NCBI RefSeq assembly: GCF_037126465.1
Contig: NC_088205.1
Location: 30,983,482-31,047,481 of the forward strand
Origin: Ornithodoros turicata
Lineage: Eukaryota; Arthropoda; Arachnida; Ixodida; Argasidae
Direction of reading: 5' to 3'
DNA length: 64,000 nucleotides
Below, piece by piece: positions 1 through 9,486 of the stretch; the stretch's first letter is position 1; every line of letters begins with the position of its first letter. The notes below the pieces were generated by a model that saw only the letters and a list, made by a program, of their open reading frames with translations, had not been told where the DNA came from and ran no database searches. Both the position numbers and the translations under genes were made by a program.

Positions 1-3000
1 GGCGACGTAAACCTTGCAGAAGAAGACATCGAAGTACTTGTTGCTAGGATAAAGAAACAGACAGAGAACTTGGAGAAAGTGGACGCTGAGCTGGAGCCTT
101 TGTGGTCAGAGGGAGACGTCGACGCGGAGCAGCAAGAGGGCTTCAAGTATATCGACGGGGCAACTGCATTGCTCGCACGGCTACAGTTCAGGCTCGAGCG
201 AAATTCTACGGCCATAAGTCGGACGTCAGAACGTCAGTCAGGGTCGAGACAGTCGGAGAACGCTGGAAGGATGAACCAGCACGGGAAGCTGCCGAAGCTG
301 GATCTCGTCAAATTTAACGGTCAAAGGAGGGACTGGTTCGCGTTCTGGGAGCAGTTTCGCCAAATGGTCCACGACAATCAAAGGCTATCCACGTGCGACA
401 AGTTCCACTATTTAAGAGCAGCGCTTACAGGGGAAGCGGCATCAGCTATCGCGGGGTTGCCGCCGACGGAGAGATGTTACGACGATGCTCTGGAGATCCT
501 CAAACGACGTTTTGGGAACGAGACGCTTCAGATTGAAGATCACATGAGCAGGCTTACGAACCTGCAACCGGTGAGAGCACAGCACGATGTGAGAGGACTG
601 AGAAAGCTATACGACGGAGTCGTGTCACATGTGAGAGCATTGAAGGCACTGGGTGTACCCGAAGAGTCGTTCGCATCCATGCTGTATTCAATTATGCTTC
701 GACTAGTACCTCAAGAGTTGGTGGTCGACTTCAACAAAGGGGCGTTGCAGGCAGAAGCTGGAACAACGAGCCAGAGCAGGAGCGGCCAAGAGGCCGGCGA
801 CGACAACACCTCAGCGCGTGCAAGCAGCCAGCATGTTGTCAAACTGAATAACTTTTTGGTCTTCCTCAGGGTTGAAGTAGAGAGTCGCGAAAGCTCGATC
901 TTTACGCGTGAGGGAGACAGGAAAGAGCCGGCGGGATCACACAAGGACAGAGAAGTTAAGACACACGCGAAGAGAGCCAAGAAGCCGTCATCGACGTCAA
1001 CGTTGCTTCACACAGCAGAGGAATACTCGGAATGTTTTTTCTGCAAAGCAAAGGATCACAAGACGGCTGAGTGCCAAGCGACGATTTCAGTAGAAGAAAA
1101 GCTACGCAAGCTCAAAGAAGGAGGGCGATGCTTCAGGTGCACCTTGCCCAACCACGTATCCAGGAGGTGTTGGCGTAAAGTAGAGTGCAGTAAGTGTCAA
1201 AGAAGACATGCTGCTTCTGTGTGTAGTCCCAGGGGAGACAGCTCGCTCAGCACAGACAAGTCGACGTCGGAATCGTCGCAGTTCAGTTTAGAGCTGACTC
1301 GACGCACCAAAGGCCCAGAGACTATACTACAGACAGTAGTCGCTTGGTGTAAAGGTCCGGGGGGAGCGAGCAAAGGCAAGATAATGTTCGACACGGGCAG
1401 TCAAAGGACATTTGTTACTCAACGAACCGCCCAAAAATTGAAGTGTGAGACAGTCGGCCAAGAACGACTGAAAGTAGGAGTCTTTGGGGGACGACAAGAA
1501 GAAAGAACGTTTCGGCTTCTCAGTCTACAGGGTGGCAATGAGTACGACATGGAAGCGCTAGTCACCGACGTCATCAGTGGCCAAAACACACCTACGCCAT
1601 GCTCCTTCATAATCGACAAAATGAGAGCGAAGGACCTTCCAGTCCAGCAGCTGGTGTGTCCAGAAAATGAAGAGGAAATACAGGTTCTCATAGGCACCGA
1701 TCAGTACTGGGATCTAGTGACTGGAAGGATTGTACGACTAGGCAGCAGCATAAGAGCAGTGGAGACACGGATCGGCTGGATGGTACATGGAGTGTCACCT
1801 AGAGCAGGGACAATTCAGCATTGCAATCAAACGTTGGTGCTCAGACTGTCCGTAGACGAAGACGAAGGGAATTCGACGCTAGAAAAGTTTTGGCAGCTCG
1901 AATCCATTGGCGTGGTTCCAGACACGGATGACGAACAAGAGAATCCGGTACTACGTCGGTTCTTCCAAAGTGTGACACAAAATGGAGGGCGCTGTGAAGT
2001 TGCGCTCCCGTACAAGTCGACGCTGAATTTGGGAAACAACAAAGGAGTGGCGTTGAAGAGGCTCACACAGTTAACTAGGAGATTGGCTCGCAACGAAGAG
2101 TTGCTGAAGAGGTATGACGAAGCGATCCGGATGTACAGTGATAACAGCATGGCAGAAAGAGTGGTTGACGAAGTTGACGAAGGACAAAGCGTCGTGTACT
2201 ATATGCCACATCAAGCCATTTTGAGAGAATCTAGTAGTACGACTAAGACTAGAGTGGTGTTCGATTGCTCATCCAGTTGCGGCTCAACAAAATCGCTTAA
2301 CCAGTGCCTAGAAGCTGGACCGAACTTAAATCCGGACGTCGTGGGATTACTGCTAAATTTCCGGGTCCATAAGATCGCCTTGGTGGCCGATGTAGAAAAA
2401 GCCTTTTTGCAAATAACCGTGAGGGAAGAGGACAGAAACGCCTTACGGTATTTGTGGTATGAGACAAAACCAGAAGCGGGAATGCCACTACCACCGGTAG
2501 AAAGCTGGAGGATGACGAGGGTTCCCTTCGGCACGACGGCAAGCCCGTTTTTGCTCGCGGCTACTTTGCGCAGCCACTTCAAGATGATGGAAGAGGAATA
2601 TCCAGAAACAGCACGACTCCTTAGTAGCCACATGTACGTGGATGATCTTATAACCGGAGCAAATGACGTACAGGAAGCACAGAAGATCGCAAAAGAAGCG
2701 ACGGCGATCTTGGAACAAGCGAAAATGAGGCTGCATAAGTGGGCAACAAATCATAGCGACGTGCGCGAGTCCCTCCACGCAGAGTCGGGCGAACGAGCAT
2801 TGGGTGATCCCAAGGATATGCAGAAAGTTCTAGGAATATCGTGGTTGCCGGACACGGACGTTTTAACATTTGGCATGAGCGACTTGTGGAGTCTACACCA
2901 TGAAGGTGGCGACACGAAACGACGGGTCTTGCAGATCATAGCTCGCCTATATGATCCACTGGGAATGTTGGCACCGTTTACGATCCGTGGTAGAATCCTT

Positions 3001-5190
3001 TTCCAACTGTTGTGGAAGCGCAAGATTGGATGGGAAGACATTTTACCTGCAGACCTTCAAACAACGTGGATCCGGTGGGGCTCCGAACTACAGGATCTAC
3101 CAGACATAAGAGTACCGAGGTACTATGGCCGAGAAAATGACAAAGACGTGGTACATACAGAGATACATATGTTTTGTGATGCGAGTCCTACAGCGTACGG
3201 TGCGGTAGCGTACACAGTTATGGAAGACTCTTGTGGAACAAGAACCGCAGCGATGCTGATGGCAAAGTCAAGGCTCGCCCCAATAAAAGAGCTGACAATA
3301 CCTCGACTGGAGTTGATGGCATGTCTAGTGGGAGCGAGGCTTGTCTCCTACATCACTGAAAAGATCAAAATCAGTCCAGTTCGACTTCACTTCTGGACAG
3401 ATTCCAGAATAGCGCTTTGCTGGATACGTGGGGATCCCCAGCGCTGGAAGCAGTTCGTGCAAAACCGGGTACAAGAAATTCAGAGGCTTACTCAAATAGA
3501 TGGATGGAAGTATTGCAAGGGCAAAGAAAACCCAGCAGATCTACTGACCAGAGGAATGCAAGCAAAGAAGATGACTGAAAGCGAGCTGTGGTGGTCAGGA
3601 CCAAGCTGGATGACTCGAAGCGACAGCGAATGGCCTGTGTGGAACATGGACGATGACCTTGAGAGAAACGAATTGGAGGAGAAGAAAACAAAAGTTCTGC
3701 AAACGCTGACTACAGAGACGGAAGACGTCATAGAGATGGAAAGGTACAGCTCTGTGAGAAGGTTACATCGGGTTGTGGCCTGGATTTTGCGATTCAGAGG
3801 GAACGCTACAAAGAAAAGTTACACTACCGGACCCCTGACAGCGCAGGAGTTGCAACGTGCCGAAAAGTGTTGTATCAAACTTGTGCAAGGGAAAGCCTTT
3901 TCAGAAGAAATAGCGGCTGTGCTGAGTAACAAGCCATTACCAACATGGTCAACATTGCAAGGCAGCAAGTTGTTTATGGACATCAGTGGCGTACTGAGGG
4001 TAGCAGGTCGGCTACATCACAGTGATTTGCCGTATGATCAGAAACACCCCGTCGTCTTACCAAAGAAGAATCATTATGCGGAACTGCTGATCAGGCAGTA
4101 TCACTGGGATCTGCTTCATGCAGGAGTAAGAGACACTCTCGTCCAATTAAGGGAAAAGTTCTGGATTGTGCACGCGCGACAGTTGATCAAGAGCATCTTG
4201 AAGAAATGCGTCGTCTGCCAACGATACAATGTAAGGGCTGCGAGACAAGAAACGGCTCCTCTGCCGTCAACGAGGGTGACACAGTCAGAGCCGTTCGCAG
4301 TAACAGGACTCGACTTTGCCGGGCCAGTGTGGATAAAGGCACAACGTTCAGCAAAGGAGGCATACTTCGTAATTTTTGTGTGCGCAGTGACCAGAGCCGT
4401 ACACCTTGAACTTGTAGAAGCAATGTCAGCGACCGCATTTCTACTGGCGTTCCGGCGGTTCGTAGCGCGGCGAGGAATACCCAAAGTTGTCTATAGCGAC
4501 AATGCCAAGGCTTTCCGCAAGAGCAACAAGGAGATTAGAAATTTATGGGATGTGACACACGGTCATGAAATAGAAGAGAAGATTGCTGAATGGAGAGTAG
4601 AGTGGCGGTATAACGTACCATATGCCCCATGGTGGGGCGGCTTCTACGAACGTCTAGTACGATCGGTGAAAGTCACCTTGAAGAAGACGATCGGCGCAAG
4701 ATGTCTGAAGGAAGCCGAACTCAATACCATTCTCACAGAAGTCGAAGCAATCCTGAATTCTCGTCCAATAACATTCGTGTATGAGGAGGAAGGTACGCAT
4801 CCACTGTGTCCATCGGCATTCCTGACGGGAAAGCGATTGACAACGCTACCGAACACCAAAGCTAGCGATGTACCAGAGAGCAGTGGCAGTACTCTACAGA
4901 TAATGTGGCAGAAACGGGCAGAGAATTTGAATACCTTCTGGAAGAGATGGTCCGCGGAATATCTCACGGAGCTCAGGAACTTTCATAACAAAAGCAAAGG
5001 AGGACAACTTCAAGTGGATGACATCGTGATCGTCCGCGATGACAGAAAGAAGAGACAAGGATGGTCGACGGGACAAATAATACGAAGCTTTCCAGGCAAA
5101 GATGGAAAAACACGGGCTTTCGAGGTCCGCATGTCAGATCGAACCACAGTGCTACGGCCTGGAGATCTGCTATATAAACTCGAGGTGTAA
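1..5190 (+). CDS. BEL/Pao retrotransposon Gag-Pol polyprotein (5' partial, open)
   Basis: The frame is open from base 1, so the true start lies left of the window. This is the fused polyprotein that packages and copies a BEL/Pao LTR retrotransposon. In order it shows: a DUF1759-type Gag region (about 300-700); two or three CCHC/CCCH knuckles (1033-1230, e.g. CFFCKAKDHKTAEC); an aspartic protease with FDTGSQ (about 1387); a reverse transcriptase with catalytic YVDD (about 2635); RNase H beginning MFCDAS (about 3169); an H2C2 integrase zinc site (about 4100-4225); and an integrase core with Asp in GLDFAGP (about 4307), Asp in YSDNAKAF (about 4492) and Glu in GGFYERL (about 4638). A DUF5641-like tail ends at GDLLYKLEV. 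All catalytic residues are present and there is no stop or frameshift over 1.7 thousand codons, so this copy looks recent. No envelope gene follows. Domains are seen in sequence; the clade name comes from family knowledge. Confidence 0.95.
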   Translation, partial: GDVNLAEEDIEVLVARIKKQTENLEKVDAELEPLWSEGDVDAEQQEGFKYIDGATALLARLQFRLERNSTAISRTSERQSGSRQSENAGRMNQHGKLPKLDLVKFNGQRRDWFAFWEQFRQMVHDNQRLSTCDKFHYLRAALTGEAASAIAGLPPTERCYDDALEILKRRFGNETLQIEDHMSRLTNLQPVRAQHDVRGLRKLYDGVVSHVRALKALGVPEESFASMLYSIMLRLVPQELVVDFNKGALQAEAGTTSQSRSGQEAGDDNTSARASSQHVVKLNNFLVFLRVEVESRESSIFTREGDRKEPAGSHKDREVKTHAKRAKKPSSTSTLLHTAEEYSECFFCKAKDHKTAECQATISVEEKLRKLKEGGRCFRCTLPNHVSRRCWRKVECSKCQRRHAASVCSPRGDSSLSTDKSTSESSQFSLELTRRTKGPETILQTVVAWCKGPGGASKGKIMFDTGSQRTFVTQRTAQKLKCETVGQERLKVGVFGGRQEERTFRLLSLQGGNEYDMEALVTDVISGQNTPTPCSFIIDKMRAKDLPVQQLVCPENEEEIQVLIGTDQYWDLVTGRIVRLGSSIRAVETRIGWMVHGVSPRAGTIQHCNQTLVLRLSVDEDEGNSTLEKFWQLESIGVVPDTDDEQENPVLRRFFQSVTQNGGRCEVALPYKSTLNLGNNKGVALKRLTQLTRRLARNEELLKRYDEAIRMYSDNSMAERVVDEVDEGQSVVYYMPHQAILRESSSTTKTRVVFDCSSSCGSTKSLNQCLEAGPNLNPDVVGLLLNFRVHKIALVADVEKAFLQITVREEDRNALRYLWYETKPEAGMPLPPVESWRMTRVPFGTTASPFLLAATLRSHFKMMEEEYPETARLLSSHMYVDDLITGANDVQEAQKIAKEATAILEQAKMRLHKWATNHSDVRESLHAESGERALGDPKDMQKVLGISWLPDTDVLTFGMSDLWSLHHEGGDTKRRVLQIIARLYDPLGMLAPFTIRGRILFQLLWKRKIGWEDILPADLQTTWIRWGSELQDLPDIRVPRYYGRENDKDVVHTEIHMFCDASPTAYGAVAYTVMEDSCGTRTAAMLMAKSRLAPIKELTIPRLELMACLVGARLVSYITEKIKISPVRLHFWTDSRIALCWIRGDPQRWKQFVQNRVQEIQRLTQIDGWKYCKGKENPADLLTRGMQAKKMTESELWWSGPSWMTRSDSEWPVWNMDDDLERNELEEKKTKVLQTLTTETEDVIEMERYSSVRRLHRVVAWILRFRGNATKKSYTTGPLTAQELQRAEKCCIKLVQGKAFSEEIAAVLSNKPLPTWSTLQGSKLFMDISGVLRVAGRLHHSDLPYDQKHPVVLPKKNHYAELLIRQYHWDLLHAGVRDTLVQLREKFWIVHARQLIKSILKKCVVCQRYNVRAARQETAPLPSTRVTQSEPFAVTGLDFAGPVWIKAQRSAKEAYFVIFVCAVTRAVHLELVEAMSATAFLLAFRRFVARRGIPKVVYSDNAKAFRKSNKEIRNLWDVTHGHEIEEKIAEWRVEWRYNVPYAPWWGGFYERLVRSVKVTLKKTIGARCLKEAELNTILTEVEAILNSRPITFVYEEEGTHPLCPSAFLTGKRLTTLPNTKASDVPESSGSTLQIMWQKRAENLNTFWKRWSAEYLTELRNFHNKSKGGQLQVDDIVIVRDDRKKRQGWSTGQIIRSFPGKDGKTRAFEVRMSDRTTVLRPGDLLYKLEV

Positions 5191-5214
5191 TGTACTGAAC
5201 ATTTCTTCGGGGGG

Positions 5215-5419
5215 TGTGTGAAGGATCTTGCAGTGTGAAGAAATGACTGTACGACGAAGAGGAAGAAAGCAATGACTGGAAGAGGAAGATGACGTTTTTT
5301 TGTTTGTATCATTTTTTCTTATGGGCTCGAACGGTAGAACGTTGTATCTGTACTCGTAGAATAAATATGCTGTTCTAGAGGTAGGAGTTCTTCTGCTAGG
5401 ATCCGGGCGCGACTTTACA
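5215..5419 (+). repeat. BEL/Pao 3' LTR (end approximate)
   Basis: The BEL stop codon is followed by a six-G polypurine tract (5209-5214) and then TGTGTGAAGG, a canonical TG LTR start. A polyadenylation signal AATAAA lies at 5360-5365. The first plausible CA end is in GACTTTACA at 5419. The 5' LTR is outside the window, so neither end nor the target duplication can be checked. An end near 5540 is the alternative. Confidence 0.55.
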
Positions 5420-5904
5420 CGTATCCTGTTCACCGCGCAGACTGGTATAACGATTCTCTTGTTTTTTTCAAGTTTTTGTACAACATCCATCTCACGAACT
5501 GTTGGTATGTAGTGTACGTATCTATTTCCTGTATCAGACACTCAAGCTTTGAACAAAGCTAAAGCTAGTAGGACGCAGAGTATTAATTCAGCTGCACTCT
5601 TTCTGAATAAGTGACGAACAATAACGAAAAGTTTAGAAAAACTATTTTGTATTGAAACCAACCAGCATGATTGTGAATGAGACACGTACGCTTCTTACTT
5701 GTGAATATGAGCGCTAGGTTCGTGCTGCCCTCGAAGTTCTAAATATGCTACTTTAAGAGCAGCTCTTTGCAACATAAGCACTCGACTTCTTTCGGCATTA
5801 TTATGCAATGAACCACTCCGGCCCCTTTACACGGCGCCGTCAAACATGAAATTTACACAAACTGTTCATGTGCTTCATCGTGATGGATGCTGAAAGCTCA
5901 TCTA
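5420..5904. other. Intergenic, no gene seen
   Basis: There is no ORF with recognisable content and no clear repeat. The DNA is unremarkable sequence beyond the BEL LTR. Confidence 0.5.
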
Positions 5905-6095
5905 AAGGCGGGGTCCCATAGCCTCGATTTGAGCAGCAGCAGCAGAGCAACAGCAGCGGAGCAGCAGAGCTGCAGCGACATGAGCGGTCCCATAGCACTG
6001 GGCGAGAGCAGCAGTGCTGCCGAGCTGCAGAAATTCCCTGCTGCTCTCGTATCCGAATTTTTGGTTGCTGTGCTGCCCCGTTGCTCTGCAGCCTG
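5905..6095. repeat. CAG/CTG-rich repeat with GGTCCCATAGC units (left copy)
   Basis: The box GGTCCCATAGC occurs at about 5908 and again at about 5990. Each time it is followed by a GAGCAGCAGCAG-type run. The block then turns into CTGCTG, giving an internal dyad. The same box with CAG/CTG runs recurs in opposite orientation at 7110-7240. Short open frames here are low-complexity artefacts. Confidence 0.7.
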
Positions 6096-7109
6096 AGCAG
6101 CCGGTCTCGAAAGCCAATCAGGAGGCTGGTTGGTATTGTTTTCGTTCGACGGTGTTTAGGGTTAGCAGGGCGGTGAGTGACGGCAGAAGGTTTGTTTCTG
6201 GTTGTTCTGTGATTTGATTCTGAAGAGCTCGATACGCTTGTGATTGCCAGTAGTTTGGAGCGAGTGTTCAATCATCGGGACTGCGTGAAGTGCGCTTTCA
6301 GGACATAATTCAGTTCATAAAGTTCAATAAAGTGTTCGACCGAACCTACGTGATACATATGTTGTGTACCAGTTGTAGCTACATGTTCGCTTGTTTTCTG
6401 GAAAGTACTTCAAAACACGTGACCTGATAACGTAGCACTTTATTGTCCATGCCGTGTGAACACCAAACCGAACAAATTTCTTGTGGTCGGTATTCCAAGA
6501 CCTTGCTAGGTGGTTGTAAATGAAACTGACCCTTGAAAAGGGTTAGATGGAGATAGACAACGTTCAGACAACAAAAAAAGGTTCGATAGAGATAGATAAT
6601 GAACCAATTCCTTGTGAAAACAGGCAGAAAGCAGTGAGTACTAGCAGAAGGGGCCCTTGTTTTCGTTAGACAATTTTATTTCACTAAGAGCAACGTACGC
6701 ATTTGACAGTCACCGTAAATCAAAATATCGAATACTATAGTAACGAGGCAATATTTATACGACAAAATCCCGTAGAAGAATCTCCACACAACACAGCAAG
6801 GACTGTTCTGCACAGCAGTAGGACGAACCTACGTTGAATGTCATGAAACTGACTACACATCAACGAAGAGTCAATCAGGTAATACGAGGCTCAGACCAGC
6901 ACCACACTCATCTCAAAGTTCACTTATGAGCTCCAAATCCACAATATATCTCTCACACAAACGCCTTTCACCTAGGACTGCGTTCCTAGGTGTGTGCACT
7001 AAAAGGCTTAGCCGCTGCGTACGCCTTCGGAATGTGCGAAATGTAAACAATGACACAGTTGCCAACACGTTTTGTGTTTCCTAAGCCGCTGCTGCCGCTA
7101 ATTCAAAAC
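6096..7109. other. Intergenic, no gene seen
   Basis: This is the spacer between the inverted CAG/CTG blocks. Around 6535-6600 a short unit resembling GGTTAGATGGAGATAGA occurs twice. Nothing else is recognisable. Confidence 0.5.
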
Positions 7110-7240
7110 GAAGCTATGGGACGCCTCCAGCAGCAGAGCAGCGGCAGCAGAAAGCTGCTCTGTTGCCATGTTGCCGTGTTGCTGCTGCCGCACCGCTGCT
7201 GCTTTGCTGCTGCTGCTCGCATAAAGCTATGGGACCCGGC
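7110..7240. repeat. CAG/CTG-rich repeat, inverted right copy
   Basis: Boxes GCTATGGGACGCC and GCTATGGGACCCGG bracket runs of CAGCAG then CTGCTG. They are reverse complements of the boxes in the block at 5905-6095. The two blocks, about 1.1 kb apart, may be termini of one foldback element or two insertions of one family. Confidence 0.65.
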
Positions 7241-8304
7241 CCTAACAGTCTGTCGTTGGAACTTCCTCTCAACATTTCAAAAGCAAGGCCTCCAAACTCT
7301 GCTGCACGTAGCAGGTGCCTCTCAGCTGCTGAAAGGTAGCTGAAAAGCTGACTTGTCGACTCCGCTGTGCTTCCGCGTCCATATTGAAAAAGCACTCAGC
7401 AATACGGAAGTTCCGGAAACCACAAGGTATATCTAAACTGGTAGCGAAAACTAGCGAAAATATCAAATCAGACCCATCGGCAAGGCCACCAGCAAGAGGC
7501 GCGAGCGATCCTGGGTGTTGACAGTAGAGGTACGGTTGTAAACAGAAAAACTTTGCAACATGGGCGTCGCTTGTGTGTGTACTAATAGGTTATTCATAAT
7601 TTCAATGTAGAAAAAACTTTCTGTTGCCCCGGTCGTGCACATATACGAGATCATCTACCACTCAGTACGTTTCCGTATCCTGCTCCTTTGCGCATGTGTC
7701 ACAGTTGGGGGTGTTTATCGGTTTATCCGCGCGTCTCTGTATCCGTATCGTGTGTCCGTGCATTGTAATAAGGAGTTCGTGCACTCTTTGGGTCAAACAG
7801 GAAGCGACGTTCACATCTCCGTGCTGTAGACCAAGATTAACACGTGTGAACAGGTGAATACAATGCATCCCCTGTTGCTGGGCCCGCGAATAAAAAGATT
7901 TCGTCATGGGACGAGCGGCCATGATAGTGTGAGTGTTAGCAGGAACCAACTGTGCATCAACGATGTCGTGTTTTGTTGCAATGGACCTATAACGGCCACT
8001 CATTGAATAAATGCAAATGTCTAATCACTAGGTGTACGTATAGCTCTGGGTGAGAAATGGGCCTTATGTGAGCCTTCCTAATTTCTGTATGGTCATCACG
8101 ATGCCTTTCTGTTTGGAGTTGTCAGAATCTGTGATAACCGTATGTATTTGGAATTGATATGGTTCATTAAACCTGATATGCTCTATTTTTCTGTGTTCTC
8201 GTCTGATATTGTTGATTGGGCGCGGAAAAGGGAATACAGAGCAAGCGAAGTGGGCCAATGTAAACGTGCATGGCTAATTATGCACTAATTATTATTCATA
8301 CTAG
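7241..8304. other. Intergenic, no gene seen
   Basis: Two overlapping open frames at 7624-7857 encode nothing recognisable. No repeat was identified by eye. Confidence 0.45.
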
Positions 8305-8506
8305 TGACGTCATCTCTGACGTCATTTATTTACAATTGTAGTAGTCCGCGCAACGGATGGATGGCGCTGACCGTCTCAATCATGGCGTAATTATGAAGAC
8401 ACAGGGGCCTATGGGAGTTGCGCTACCTGTTTAAATATACCTTGGAAACCATCCGAAGTTCCGGTGTGGACTTTCCACCAATAAACGTCGCGGGCGTTTG
8501 ACGTCA
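8305..8506. promoter_or_regulatory. Cluster of three perfect CRE octamers
   Basis: TGACGTCA occurs at 8305-8312, 8317-8324 and 8499-8506; the first two starts are 12 bases apart. This is the full palindromic site for CREB/ATF-type bZIP factors. No coding exon is identified nearby, so a promoter or enhancer role is inference. Confidence 0.4.
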
Positions 8507-8713
8507 TACAAATGGGAGAACCACTGCATAATAGCTAGAGTTTTGCGCTGAGCGCACGAGTTGAGGGCATAAATCGAAACCGCTTTTCGGCTCTTTGTTT
8601 GGAATAGTTGGCGGCTCCGCAGAGACGAGACGTTTCAGTTGTAACTTTGAGGCACCATGTAGGTTCGTTATCCATACAAACAAAGACATTGGCCAGGTTC
8701 TGGTCAGAGACCC

Positions 8714-8930
8714 TTTAAAAGCAAAAACAAACGAACAAACAAACAAACGCGGTCATCGCTCAAGGACGTCGAAAACTTGCCACGGATATGTTCATAGTCC
8801 GCGCGCAACAACAAGTAATGAATCAAGCCATCATAAAACGTTCATTAAAAGCAAAAACAAACAAAGAAACGCGGGCATCGCTCAAGGACGCCGATCATGA
8901 AACGTTTATTAAAAGCAAAAACAAGCGAAC
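8714..8930 (+). repeat. Imperfect direct repeats with AAAAGCAAAAACAAAC core
   Basis: Units at 8714-8770 and 8844-8895 share a TTAAAAGCAAAAACAAA core and CATCGCTCAAGGACG. A third, truncated unit starts near 8905. Spacing between units one and two is about 130 bases. Confidence 0.75.
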
Positions 8931-9188
8931 ACAGGAGCCGTCAAAATCCGTCCATTCATTCCACGAAAACAGAAAAAGAATAAGAAAAAAAAAGAGAGAG
9001 ACAGAAATGGGATCATGACTTCGCTGTCCCAAGGAACGCGCGTCCCTAGGTTCACACAGATCTAGCAGCGCCATCTCACGGGCCAACTCAAGACCGTGGT
9101 GGATGGAAAGACCCAGTGGATGTAGCATCGCCAAAAGCACGTCCCCGTCTACGTTCGAACCTCTGCCCCCAGATGGCACTCAGCCGAC

Positions 9189-9236
9189 ACCGCCCACGCG
9201 TCCTCCCATTGGCGCGCTCCGGGTGGGCGGGGCGCG
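9189..9236. promoter_or_regulatory. CpG/GC-box plus CCAAT-type cluster
   Basis: CACCGCCCACGCG (from 9189), an inverted CCAAT box (ATTGG at 9208-9212) and a GC box GGGCGGGG (9225-9232) lie in a CG-rich 50-base stretch. This is typical promoter composition. No downstream gene is recognised, so function is inference. Confidence 0.35.
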
Positions 9237-9334
9237 CGCGGGAGGAGCTTAACGGTGTCGACTGTTATTTGTACAGTTCCAAAGGGGAGAGCATGCAAGT
9301 GCATTACACGGGGTCGAAATCAAGGGGTGGCATA

Positions 9335-9486
9335 CCTGGTGACCTACGTCAAAAATGTTTGCAATTCCAAGTGGTTTATGAAACAGTTTCTTGAAGCCAC
9401 TTTGAACCCCTTTGTACGTAGATGGTTTGCAAGTGGGAATTGTTTCATAAACCATTTGGAACTGCAGGCATTTTTCACCTGGTGTC
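9335..9486. repeat. Long imperfect hairpin (inverted repeat)
   Basis: The arm at 9351-9391 (core GGTTTATGAAACA) pairs with the arm at about 9440-9476 (core TGTTTCATAAACC). Outer bases ACCTGGT and ACCAGGT extend the stem. The loop is about 45 bases. It could be a MITE remnant or a small-RNA precursor. Confidence 0.65.

Noticed and set aside
711..5272. Many reverse and out-of-frame ORFs within the BEL gene
   Set aside because: They are shadows of the long coding frame with no independent motifs.
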